Assembly: GCA_005883305.1 (NCBI GenBank)
Contig: VBAC01000001.1
Coordinates: 2,170,001 to 2,234,000 of the forward strand
DNA: 64,000 nt
Direction of reading: 5' to 3'
Origin: Alphaproteobacteria bacterium
GTDB taxonomy: Bacteria; Pseudomonadota; Alphaproteobacteria; Sphingomonadales; Sphingomonadaceae
Shown here: piece by piece, positions 36,440 to 43,957 of the stretch
Layout of the letters: the number at the start of each line of letters is the position of its first letter
Numbering within the stretch: position 1 is the first letter of the stretch
Notes under the pieces: generated by a model
What the model saw: only the letters and a program-made list of their open reading frames with translations
What the model was told of the DNA's origin: nothing
Database searches by the model: none
Translations under genes and position numbers: made by a program

Positions 36440-37429
36440 CTAGTCTCCTAGGTTGGCGCTCATCCCGAGTTTCTTTAGTTGCGTCAGAAACTTTGTCGGT
36501 CTCTCGATCTGAGATTTCTTAGCCTCGATCCAAGCCTTGGAAAACTCAAGGACGCATCCGCCCAGTGGAATTGCCAGTGCCGCGGCGGCAGCCACCGACA
36601 GGGGAGCTCCAGCAACAGCGGCCGCTATACCCCCCGCAGACGTGGCAAGGATGCTGCGGTTCGTGAACGCGACAGACAATGTCTTCTGGGTAGTTTCAAA
36701 TCCCCAAAGTTTGCTGGCTTTTTCCTGCCGATCAACAAGTTGCCCCAATTTATCACTAATATAGGCAGGACTCTTTCCAGAGAGATCATCCTGAAAAAAT
36801 AGCCGAAGATCTCTCAATGCAGATCTCGATTTATTATCTTTGCGAAACTCAATGATCTGATCCCAAGTCAGTTTTTGCGAATCAACCAACGCCAAGTTGC
36901 TCAAGCTCATCGCAAAAAGTGCTTCATCGCTTCTGTTGTCGGAGCTATCGCTTTCAACCAAAAAGCTCTCAGAGACCCATTCCGGGGCTTTCCCAAATCC
37001 CGCCTGTCGAAAGATTGCGTCCTGAAGGTTAGAAAGATGCGTTAGCCAGCCATCAACATCGGCTGAAATGGCACTGTATGAAAAATCAAAATTGAACTCT
37101 CGCCTCATAGCCTCCGCGATTGGCTCATTCAAAGTGTCAAACTCTTCTGGGGATGAAGGCGGGTTGCTCTTTGAAAGCCCAATTATCAATGCCGCAGATT
37201 CTAGCAATCCGACTCGGTAGGCCCGCCTCTGAGCCTTTTTATCCTTAGGTAAAAGACTGGCAATAACGTCTTTATCTGGAGCGCCCGCATTCATAGGAAC
37301 GCAGCCATCACCACTCACATCACCTTTAGACACGTGCGCGAGAGCAAACACCAAGACATCATTCGGGAAAACTTCGTCAAAGAATAACGCAGCCTCTTTT
37401 GAAGACCCTCGGCTTATGATCTTTCGCAT
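36440..37429 (-). CDS. AT-rich, probably transferred protein with C-terminal membrane hairpin
   Basis: 329 aa, start ATG at 37429. Codon use (many AAA, TCA, ATT, TTT) differs sharply from every neighbour. The N-terminus AALFFDEVFPNDVLVFALAH recalls the opening of DUF6236-like proteins, but this is uncertain. The middle is acidic and helical. Residues about 255-300 form two hydrophobic Ala/Gly-rich helices (SILATSAGGIAAAVAG and LSVAAAAALAIPLGGCVL). Function unknown; an effector or defence-type protein is one possibility. Confidence 0.7.
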   Translation of the reverse strand: MRKIISRGSSKEAALFFDEVFPNDVLVFALAHVSKGDVSGDGCVPMNAGAPDKDVIASLLPKDKKAQRRAYRVGLLESAALIIGLSKSNPPSSPEEFDTLNEPIAEAMRREFNFDFSYSAISADVDGWLTHLSNLQDAIFRQAGFGKAPEWVSESFLVESDSSDNRSDEALFAMSLSNLALVDSQKLTWDQIIEFRKDNKSRSALRDLRLFFQDDLSGKSPAYISDKLGQLVDRQEKASKLWGFETTQKTLSVAFTNRSILATSAGGIAAAVAGAPLSVAAAAALAIPLGGCVLEFSKAWIEAKKSQIERPTKFLTQLKKLGMSANLGD

Positions 37430-37513
37430 GCTGCGTGGCGCTCAGTGTCGTGGATGACGCGAAAGTTTGTGTCTCATAATTGAATGTTTTCCGCCATGGT
37501 AACGTCTGGCTTT

Positions 37514-38575
37514 TTACTCCGCCGCCACCCCGGCCCGCGTGAACATATCATCCCCATCCGCCTTCGCCACCTCGCCCCCGCCGTCGTTCGCCGCCTTGGC
37601 GTTCTGCCGCTTGTCGAAGCTGTCCCAGACCTCGCCCCAATTGCCCCTTGTCGCGGCCTTGGAATATTCCGTCGCGCGCTGCTCGAAGAAATTGGCGTGC
37701 TCGACTCCGTTCAGCAGCGGCGCGAGCCAGGGGAGGGGGTGCTCGTCGATCATGTAGATCGGGGAGAAGCCCAATTGGCCGAGCCGCCAGTCGGCGATGT
37801 AGCGGATGTATTTCTTGATCTCCTTGGGCGTCATTCCGGGGACCGGGCCCTGCTCGAACGCCAGGTCGATGAACGCGTCCTCGAGCCTGACGGTGCGCTG
37901 GCAGACATCGAGGATGTCGTCGCGGACCGACTTGGTCAGGCAATCGCGCTCCTTGACGAAGGCGTGGAACAGGCGGGTGATGCCCTCGCAGTGGAGGCTC
38001 TCGTCGCGCACGGACCAGCTGACGATCTGGCCCATGCCCTTCATCTTGTTGAAGCGCGGGAAGTTCATCAGCATGGCGAAGCTGGCGAAGAGCTGGAGCC
38101 CCTCGGTGAAGCCGCCGAACATGGCCAGGGTCTTGGCGATGTCCTCGTCGGTGTCGACCCCGAAGGTGGCGAGATAATCGTGCTTGTCCTTCATCTCCTT
38201 ATATTGAAGGAACATGCCATATTCGCTCTCGGGCATGCCGATCGTGTCGAGCAGGTGCGAATAAGCGGCGATGTGCACCGTCTCCATGTTGGAGAAGGCG
38301 GCGAGCATCATCTTGATCTCGGTCGGCTTGAACACGCGGCCGTATTTCTCGTGGTAGCAATCCTGCACCTCGACGTCCGCCTGGGTGAAGAAGCGGAAGA
38401 TCTGGGTCAGCAGATTGCGCTCGTGATCGGTCAGCTTCTGCGCCCAATCGCGGCAATCCTCGCCGAGCGGCACCTCCTCCGGCATCCAGTGGATCTGCTG
38501 CTGGCGCTTCCAGAAATCGAACGCCCAGGGATATTCGAAGGGCTTGTACTGCTTGCGGGCTTGAAGGAGGGGCAT
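37514..38575 (-). CDS. nrdB: Ribonucleotide reductase class I, beta subunit
   Basis: 353 aa. It carries the diiron/tyrosyl-radical site: EVPLGEDCRDWAQKL, FTQADVEVQDCYHEKYG, FSNMETVHIAAYSHLLD and SWSVRDESLHCEGITRLFH supply the iron-binding Glu and His residues. The radical enables deoxyribonucleotide synthesis by NrdA. Its start shares one base with the DUF559 stop (TGATG), so it is the last gene of the nrdA-nrdB operon. Confidence 0.95.
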   Translation of the reverse strand: MPLLQARKQYKPFEYPWAFDFWKRQQQIHWMPEEVPLGEDCRDWAQKLTDHERNLLTQIFRFFTQADVEVQDCYHEKYGRVFKPTEIKMMLAAFSNMETVHIAAYSHLLDTIGMPESEYGMFLQYKEMKDKHDYLATFGVDTDEDIAKTLAMFGGFTEGLQLFASFAMLMNFPRFNKMKGMGQIVSWSVRDESLHCEGITRLFHAFVKERDCLTKSVRDDILDVCQRTVRLEDAFIDLAFEQGPVPGMTPKEIKKYIRYIADWRLGQLGFSPIYMIDEHPLPWLAPLLNGVEHANFFEQRATEYSKAATRGNWGEVWDSFDKRQNAKAANDGGGEVAKADGDDMFTRAGVAAE

Positions 38576-39075
38576 CAGTCAGACTCCAACCGGAGGTTGT
38601 CATTTCCTCCCTCCCCCTTGTGGGGAGGGCTGGGGTGGGGGTGCGCGCCGCGAGGCGCGCGCGGGGCTTTGCCCCGCACCCCCCTCTCCAACCTCTCCCC
38701 CACAAGGGGGGAGAGGCTTTCAGGCGCTGCGGCGGCGATCACGGTTAGAACGCCGTCGAGATTCTCAAGCACCTCGTTGTTCCAGAAGCGAAGCACGCGA
38801 TAGCCTTCGCCTTCCAGGAATTTGGTGCGCGCGGCGTCATAATCCAGCGCCTCGCAATGCTGGCCGCCGTCGACCTCGATCGCCAGCCTGGCGCCGTGCG
38901 AGGCGAAATCCGCATAATAGGGCCCGAACGGAACCTGATGCCGGAAATAAGCCGGGCGAAAGCATTCGCGCAGGCCGTTCCACAACACCCGCTCCGCTTC
39001 GGTCATCTCGCGCCTCAGCGTTCGCGCGCGCGCCAGCGTGGAGCGCTTGAGATGGGGCGTCGTCCTCAGCCTCAC
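38575..39075 (-). CDS. DUF559 endonuclease domain protein inside the nrd operon
   Basis: 166 aa starting at GTG. The Vsr-like/restriction-type fold is clear: REMTEAERVLWNGLRE, FRHQVPFGPYYADFAS, LAIEVDGGQH and YDAARTKFLEGEGYRVLRFWNNEVLEN. The EVDGGQH and FWNNEV residues are the expected nuclease site. The last about 45 residues (PRGAHPHPSPPHKGEGG) come from a palindromic repeat inserted in the coding frame. It overlaps the upstream membrane-protein gene (GTGA) and nrdB. A DNA-repair role is inferred from context. Confidence 0.87.
   Translation of the reverse strand: MRLRTTPHLKRSTLARARTLRREMTEAERVLWNGLRECFRPAYFRHQVPFGPYYADFASHGARLAIEVDGGQHCEALDYDAARTKFLEGEGYRVLRFWNNEVLENLDGVLTVIAAAAPESLSPLVGERLERGVRGKAPRAPRGAHPHPSPPHKGEGGNDNLRLESD
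38606..38718. repeat. Palindromic repeat within the DUF559 coding region
   Basis: The arms cctcccccttgtggggagg and the inverted cctctcccccacaagggggg enclose an inner gcgcgccgcgaggcgcgc/gcggggctttgccccgc double hairpin. It is read in frame by the DUF559 gene without a stop. Related elements occur at 45307-45432 and 49229-49335. Confidence 0.8.
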
Positions 39076-39302
39076 GAGCCCCCCAGCGCCACGCGGCAGA
39101 GCGGCGTCAGGCAGAGGCCCGCGAACAGCAAGGCGAAGGCGAGCGAGACGAGCGCGTAGCGGCGGCCGTCGCGGCCCATCGCATATTGGGGCGTGCCGCG
39201 GCCGTAGCCGCGGTGACGAAGCCAGATCGAAAGCTGCCACAGGCCGTAAAGGCCGGCGAGAAGAGCGGCGATCGCGAGCAAGTGGCCGAAGGTGATGCTC
39301 AT
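39072..39302 (-). CDS. Small two-helix membrane protein in the nrd operon
   Basis: 76 aa. Helices are HLLAIAALLAGLYGLWQLSIW and YALVSLAFALLFAGLCL, separated by a charged loop (LRHRGYGRGTPQYAMGRDGRR). It overlaps the preceding lipoprotein gene (ATGA) and the following DUF559 gene (GTGA). Function unknown. Confidence 0.7.
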   Translation of the reverse strand: MSITFGHLLAIAALLAGLYGLWQLSIWLRHRGYGRGTPQYAMGRDGRRYALVSLAFALLFAGLCLTPLCRVALGGS

Positions 39303-39640
39303 AGCTCCTCCTCGCGGATGATCCGGTGGGTGCCGGGGACGCTCGTCTCGCGGACCGTGCGGGTGCGGTAGACCACCTTGGTGCTCTTGCGCGCGCCGAC
39401 TCCGAACACGGCGATGCCGAGGAAATAGCCGAAATCGTACCAGCCGCCCTCGTTCGGCACGGCATAAACCGCGACCTCGGGCACGAACAGGCTGATCACC
39501 CAGGCGACCGGGAAGACGAAGCCGTGCCAGAGGCCGAGCAGGAAGCCCGGCGCTCCCGGCGCGACCGCGGCCGCGCTCTGGGTCGCGCAGGCGGCCAGCG
39601 GCAGGACGCCGAGCGGGGCGAGCGCGCGAAGGCTATGCAT
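39299..39640 (-). CDS. Small lipoprotein/membrane protein in the nrd operon
   Basis: 113 aa, start at 39640 (MHSLRALAPLG). A lipobox (PLAAC) suggests lipidation. A hydrophobic stretch (FLLGLWHGFVFPVAWVISLFVP) and the segment GWYDFGYFLGIAVFG resemble short membrane proteins called alike in several proteobacteria. The C-terminus is charged (YRTRTVRETSVPGTHRIIREEE). It lies 63 bases after nrdA. Confidence 0.65.
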   Translation of the reverse strand: MHSLRALAPLGVLPLAACATQSAAAVAPGAPGFLLGLWHGFVFPVAWVISLFVPEVAVYAVPNEGGWYDFGYFLGIAVFGVGARKSTKVVYRTRTVRETSVPGTHRIIREEEL

Positions 39641-39703
39641 GGCGATCAAGCCGGCGGGAGGACTCTGCGCCCTCCCGCCGGCTCCCCCCACCGAGGGGTC
39701 CGG

Positions 39704-41608
39704 TCATTGGCACGCCAGGCACTCGTCATAGTCCGTGCTCTCGACGTTGATCTCGCGAAGCTCGGGCGTGTTGTCGGCCTCGACTCCGCCGGCGAAGCCC
39801 GCGCGCTGGACGCTCTTCGAGCGCAGATAATAGAGGCTTTTGATGCCGAGCTCCCAGGCGCGATAGTGGAGCATCAAGAGGTCCCACTTGTCGACGTCGG
39901 CCGGGATGAACAGGTTCAGCGACTGGGCCTGGTCGATATAGGGCGTGCGGTCCGCGGCGAGCTCGATCAGCCAGCGCTGGTCGATCTCGAAGCTGGTCTT
40001 GAACACGTCCTTTTCTTCCTGGCTCAGGAAATCGAGGTGCTGGACCGATCCGCCGCGCTCGAGGATCGTCGACCAGATGCCCTCGCTGTTCTTGGACTTC
40101 TCGGAAAGCAGCCGCTCGAGGTGCGGGTTGCGGATCGAGGTCGAGCCCGACAGCGTCTTGTGGGTGTAGATGTTGGCCGGGATCGGCTCGATGCAGGCCG
40201 AGGTGCCGCCGGCGATGATCGAGATCGAGGCGGTCGGAGCGATCGCCATCTTGCAGCTGAAGCGCTCCATCACGCCCTGATCGGCCGCGTCGGGGCACGG
40301 CCCGCGCTCCTGGGCGAGCATCATCGAGGCCTCGTCCACCTGCTGGCGGATATGCTTGAAGATCTTCATGTTCCACGATTTGGCCATGGCCCCTTCGAAC
40401 GGCAGGCCGCGGGCCTGGAGGAAGGAGTGGAAGCCCATCACGCCGAGGCCGACGCTGCGCTCGCGCGCCGCGCTGTACTTGGCCCGCGCCATCTCGTCGG
40501 GCGCGCGGTCGATATAGTCCTGAAGCACGTTGTCGAGGAAGCGCATCACGTCCTCGATGAACATCTTCTCGCCGTTCCACTCGTCCCACGTGTCGAGGTT
40601 GAGCGAGGAGAGGCAGCAGACCGCGGTGCGGTCCTGGCCGTGCTGGTCCTTGCCGGTGGGAAGGGTGATCTCCGAGCACAGGTTCGAGGTGGTGACCTTG
40701 AGGCCGACCTCGCGCTGGTGCCGGGGCATCGAGCGGTTCACCTGGTCGATGAATATGATGTAGGGCTCGCCGGTCGCGAGGCGGGTCTCGACCAGCTTCT
40801 GGAAGAGGGCGCGGGCGTCGACGCTGCCGCGCTCGGTGCCGTCCTTGGGGCTTTGCAGGATCCACTCGGTCCCGTCGCGCACGGCCTCCATGAAGGCGTC
40901 GGTGATCAGCACGCCGTGGTGGAGGTTGAGCGCCTTGCGGTTGAAATCGCCCGACGGCTTCCTGATCTCGAGAAACTCCTCGATCTCCGGGTGCGAGATG
41001 TCGAGATAGCAGGCGGCCGAGCCGCGGCGGAGCGAGCCCTGGCTGATCGCCAGCGTGAGGCTGTCCATGACGCGCACGAACGGGATGATCCCGCTGGTCT
41101 TGCCGTTGAGGCCGACCGCCTCGCCGATTCCGCGCACATTGCCCCAATAGGTGCCGATGCCGCCGCCGCGCGCGGCGAGCCAGACATTCTCGTTCCAGGT
41201 GCCGACAATCCCTTCGAGGCTGTCGTCGACGCTGTTGAGGTAGCAGGAGATCGGAAGGCCCCGCCCGGTGCCGCCGTTCGACAGCACGGGGGTAGCGGGC
41301 ATGAACCACAGCTTCGAAATGTAATCGTAGAGCCGCTGGGCGTGCGCGGCATCGTCCGCGTAAGCCGAGGCGACCCGGACGAACAGGTCCTGGAAGCTCT
41401 CGCCCGGGAGCAGATAGCGGTCCTGAAGCGTGTCCTTGCCGAAATCGGTCAGCAGCGAATCGCGCGCGTGGTCGATCTGGACGTCGAACGTCTGCGGCTT
41501 GATCGATCGCGAATCGGTCGCCGCCTTCGCGTCCTTTCTCTTCGGCGGCACTTCCGCCACCGTCGCCACGTCGCTCGCGCTCACCTCGCTGCTGCCGGAC
41601 AGATCCAT
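39704..41608 (-). CDS. nrdA: Ribonucleotide reductase class I, alpha subunit
   Basis: 634 aa. It reduces ribonucleotides to deoxyribonucleotides. Present are PATPVLSNGGTGRGLPISCYLN (active-site Cys), SNLCSEITLPT with the thiyl-radical Cys, APTASISIIAGGTSACIEP and the C-terminal redox pair CLACQ. It lacks the N-terminal ATP-cone (typical NrdA is about 760 aa), so dATP control by that domain is absent. A LexA box lies 13 bases upstream of the start. First gene of the operon ending in nrdB. Confidence 0.95.
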   Translation of the reverse strand: MDLSGSSEVSASDVATVAEVPPKRKDAKAATDSRSIKPQTFDVQIDHARDSLLTDFGKDTLQDRYLLPGESFQDLFVRVASAYADDAAHAQRLYDYISKLWFMPATPVLSNGGTGRGLPISCYLNSVDDSLEGIVGTWNENVWLAARGGGIGTYWGNVRGIGEAVGLNGKTSGIIPFVRVMDSLTLAISQGSLRRGSAACYLDISHPEIEEFLEIRKPSGDFNRKALNLHHGVLITDAFMEAVRDGTEWILQSPKDGTERGSVDARALFQKLVETRLATGEPYIIFIDQVNRSMPRHQREVGLKVTTSNLCSEITLPTGKDQHGQDRTAVCCLSSLNLDTWDEWNGEKMFIEDVMRFLDNVLQDYIDRAPDEMARAKYSAARERSVGLGVMGFHSFLQARGLPFEGAMAKSWNMKIFKHIRQQVDEASMMLAQERGPCPDAADQGVMERFSCKMAIAPTASISIIAGGTSACIEPIPANIYTHKTLSGSTSIRNPHLERLLSEKSKNSEGIWSTILERGGSVQHLDFLSQEEKDVFKTSFEIDQRWLIELAADRTPYIDQAQSLNLFIPADVDKWDLLMLHYRAWELGIKSLYYLRSKSVQRAGFAGGVEADNTPELREINVESTDYDECLACQ

Positions 41609-41620
41609 TTCGAGTCCCTC

Positions 41621-41635
41621 GTTCCTAATTCGTTC
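41621..41635 (-). promoter_or_regulatory. LexA (SOS) box upstream of nrdA
   Basis: GTTC-CTAATTC-GTTC on the plus strand is a perfect GTTC-N7-GTTC site, read as GAAC-N7-GAAC in the direction of nrdA. It starts 13 bases from the start codon, so LexA would repress the whole nrdA-nrdB operon, including the DUF559 gene. Confidence 0.78.
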
Positions 41636-42140
41636 TATATAGGCTCAACGCCCGTCTTAGGCGAATCCGAAGGGGAGCGGTGGGCTAATTTCGGCTTGTC
41701 CCCGATATCCACAGAGACTCGGCCTCTCCCTCCGCGGCCAAGGACCGGCGGCAGGGCATCCCCACAACCTTTAGCGTTTCCCCCTGTGAAGCGCCACTAC
41801 CCATTGTGCCTCATCTACAATGGGATGCAATATGATAAATGCGCGGCAAAGCCTCGTTTCGTCGCATAAATCGGCTGCGACGAGACGAGTCGCGAACCGA
41901 GGCGAGGCGGCGGAAATTGGGGCCGGCGCCTCGCGACGCCGGCCCCTTCCCTCGATACGCGACCCGAGGGAATCGGTGAGAAAGAATGGAGGTGAGCCCG
42001 GGGCGCTAAGGGACGCCAACCGGGCTCGCGGTGCCTTTGCCAGCCGGCGCTTGGCGGCATGCTGAACGCCTCGTTATCCGCGGTTCACCTTTGATTTTCC
42101 TCCGGTTGCGATTCGGGGCCGGGGGGTCCATTGGGAGGCG
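41636..42140. other. Long nrdA/rrf2 divergent region with hairpins
   Basis: About 500 bases with no convincing gene. Notable structures are CCATTGT-N9-ACAATGG at 41801-41823, a 10-bp stem ggggccggcg/cgccggcccc at 41919-41946, and gagcccgg/ccgggctc at 41994-42027. The first could be an NrdR-like or other operator for nrdA; the others could be terminators of a small RNA. None is established. Confidence 0.4.
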
Positions 42141-42581
42141 ATGCTTTCTCAACGCACGCGGTACACAATCCGGGCGCTCCTCCACCTGGCCGACCGCTAC
42201 GGGGAGGGGCCGGTGCAGCTCGGCGAGATCGCCCAGGCGCAGAATTTGCCGCCCAAGTTCCTCACCGTCATCCTCTCGCAGATGCGCCGCGCCGGCCTGA
42301 TCGAGACGATGCGCGGGCGCGAGGGCGGCTATTGGCTTGCCCGCCCGCCGGCCGAGATCACCTATGGCGAGATCGTTCGGCTGACTCGCGGCTCGCTCGG
42401 CCTTTTGCCCTGCGCCAGCCGGCTCGCCTACGAGCAGTGCAAGAACTGCATCTCGGAGGACAAGTGCCGGCTCCACCGGGCGATGCTGAAGGTGCGCGAC
42501 GAGACCGCGCGGATCCTCGACGGGCTCAGCCTCGCCGATCCGGTGGCGATCGAGGCGGCCGGCGAGCGGGAGACCGCGTGA
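42141..42581 (+). CDS. Rrf2-family transcriptional regulator
   Basis: 146 aa. The winged helix has RYTIRALLHLADRYGEGPVQLGEIAQAQNLPPKFLTVILSQMRRAGLIETMRGREGGYWLARPP. Four cysteines in LLPCASRLAYEQCKNCISEDKC could hold an iron-sulfur cluster, as in IscR and NsrR, although the spacing is not identical to either. The stop overlaps the next gene (GTGA). It likely controls its own operon. Confidence 0.9.
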   Translation: MLSQRTRYTIRALLHLADRYGEGPVQLGEIAQAQNLPPKFLTVILSQMRRAGLIETMRGREGGYWLARPPAEITYGEIVRLTRGSLGLLPCASRLAYEQCKNCISEDKCRLHRAMLKVRDETARILDGLSLADPVAIEAAGERETA

Positions 42582-43882
42582 CCGCGGTGGCGATCGTCGG
42601 CGGCGGGGCCGCGGGCGCGCTCCAGGCGCTTCACCTCAAGGCCGCAGGCCTTTCGGACGTCGTGCTGATCGAGCGGGCGATGATCCCGGGCAGGGGCGTC
42701 GCTTATTCGACCCGGCGGGCCGAGCATCTGCTCAACGTCCCCGCCCGGCGGATGAGCGCGCTGGCCGGCGATCTCGACCATTTCAGCCGATGGTATGCCG
42801 AAAGGGCCGGCGGGACCGACGAGGATTTCGCGCCTCGGATGATCTACGGCGACTATATCGCCGGCCTGCTCTACGAGGCGGAAATTCCGACGATCGAAGG
42901 AGAGGCCGTCGACATCGCGGAGGGCGCGGCGATCCTCGCCGACGGCAGGCGGATCCCCGCCGACCGATACGTGCTCGCCCCGGGCAATTTCAAGCCGGCG
43001 ACTCCGCCGGGGATCGATCCGGAAGCGCTCGGGCCGCTGTGGGTCGCCGATCCGTGGGCCGAGGGCATCGCCGAAGGCCTCGGCGAAGGCGACATCGTCC
43101 TGCTGCTGGGCACCGGATTGACCGCAGTCGATGTCGCGCTGACGCTGGAGGCGCTCGGCTTTCCGGGGCGAATCGTGGCCTTGTCGCGCCGCGGCCTCGC
43201 GCCCCGCGCCCACGGCCCGCGCGAGCCGGTGGTGGCGCCGGTCGAGGCGCTGGAGCCGTCTTGCACCAAGATGCTTCGGCGGGTGCGCAGGCGTAGTGCG
43301 GAGGTCGGCTGGCGAAGCGCGGTTCACGAGCTTCGCACCGTGACCCAGGATTTGTGGGTGGCGGCGAGCGAGGGGGAGAAAAGCCGCTTCCTTCGTCACC
43401 TGCGCGCCTGGTGGGACGTCCACCGCCACAAGATCGCCCCCGCGGTCGGCGAGACGCTCGAGACGATGCAGAGCGCGGCGCGGCTTTCGGTGGCCGCCGG
43501 CCGGATCGTCTCGATCGAGCGCGAGGAGGATCATGCACTGGTGCGGTTCCGGGCGCGAGGCAGCGACGCGGTGGAGGCGATGCGGGTTGCCAGGATCGTC
43601 AATTGCACCGGGCCCGAGCTCGATATCGTCCGCTCGGGCGAGCCGCTTCTTCTGAACCTGCTCGCCGCGGGCCGGATCCGGCCGGATCCGCTCAAGGTCG
43701 GAGTCGAGGTCGATCTCGATTGCCGGGCGGTCGGCGCGGACGGCGCCAGCGCCGACGATCTCTATGTGATCGGCCCGCTGACCCGAGGCACCTTCTGGGA
43801 GAGCGTGGCGGTGCCGGATATTCGGACGCAGGCGGTGAAGGTTGCGGGGCGGATTGCGGCCAAGCCGTCATTGCGAGCGTAG
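42578..43882 (+). CDS. FAD/NAD(P)-binding oxidoreductase coupled to the Rrf2 regulator
   Basis: 434 aa starting at GTG. The N-terminal dinucleotide fold is VAIVGGGAAGALQALHL, and a second is VLLLGTGLTAVDVALTLEAL. The segments EHLLNVPARRMSALAGDLDHFSRW and YVIGPLTRGTFWESVAVPDIR place it in the HpyO-like FAD-NAD(P)-binding family. Substrate unknown. Its last codons come from a palindromic repeat that supplies the stop. Coupling to an Rrf2 protein suggests redox or Fe-S stress control. Confidence 0.87.
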   Translation: MTAVAIVGGGAAGALQALHLKAAGLSDVVLIERAMIPGRGVAYSTRRAEHLLNVPARRMSALAGDLDHFSRWYAERAGGTDEDFAPRMIYGDYIAGLLYEAEIPTIEGEAVDIAEGAAILADGRRIPADRYVLAPGNFKPATPPGIDPEALGPLWVADPWAEGIAEGLGEGDIVLLLGTGLTAVDVALTLEALGFPGRIVALSRRGLAPRAHGPREPVVAPVEALEPSCTKMLRRVRRRSAEVGWRSAVHELRTVTQDLWVAASEGEKSRFLRHLRAWWDVHRHKIAPAVGETLETMQSAARLSVAAGRIVSIEREEDHALVRFRARGSDAVEAMRVARIVNCTGPELDIVRSGEPLLLNLLAAGRIRPDPLKVGVEVDLDCRAVGADGASADDLYVIGPLTRGTFWESVAVPDIRTQAVKVAGRIAAKPSLRA

Positions 43883-43948
43883 CGAAGCAATCCAGCACGG
43901 CACGTCCGCCCTCTGGATTGCTTCGTCGCTGCGCTCCTCGCAATGACG
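43866..43948. repeat. Palindromic repeat, 'cgtcattgcgagc' family
   Basis: Same element as 23146-23228, with arms cgtcattgcgag and ctcgcaatgacg and inner gcgaagcaatcca / ggattgcttcg. It overlaps the 3' end of the oxidoreductase gene. Confidence 0.85.
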
Positions 43949-43957
43949 AGGAAGAGG

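Noticed and set aside
38575-39465. 296-codon version of the DUF559 protein
   Set aside because: The extra N-terminus is the antisense-like overlap of the upstream membrane-protein genes; the GTG at 39075, overlapping the previous stop, gives a normal-length nuclease.
41820-42065. 81-codon frame in the nrdA-rrf2 spacer
   Set aside because: No ribosome site, Arg-rich composition and it runs through two hairpins; no sign of coding selection.
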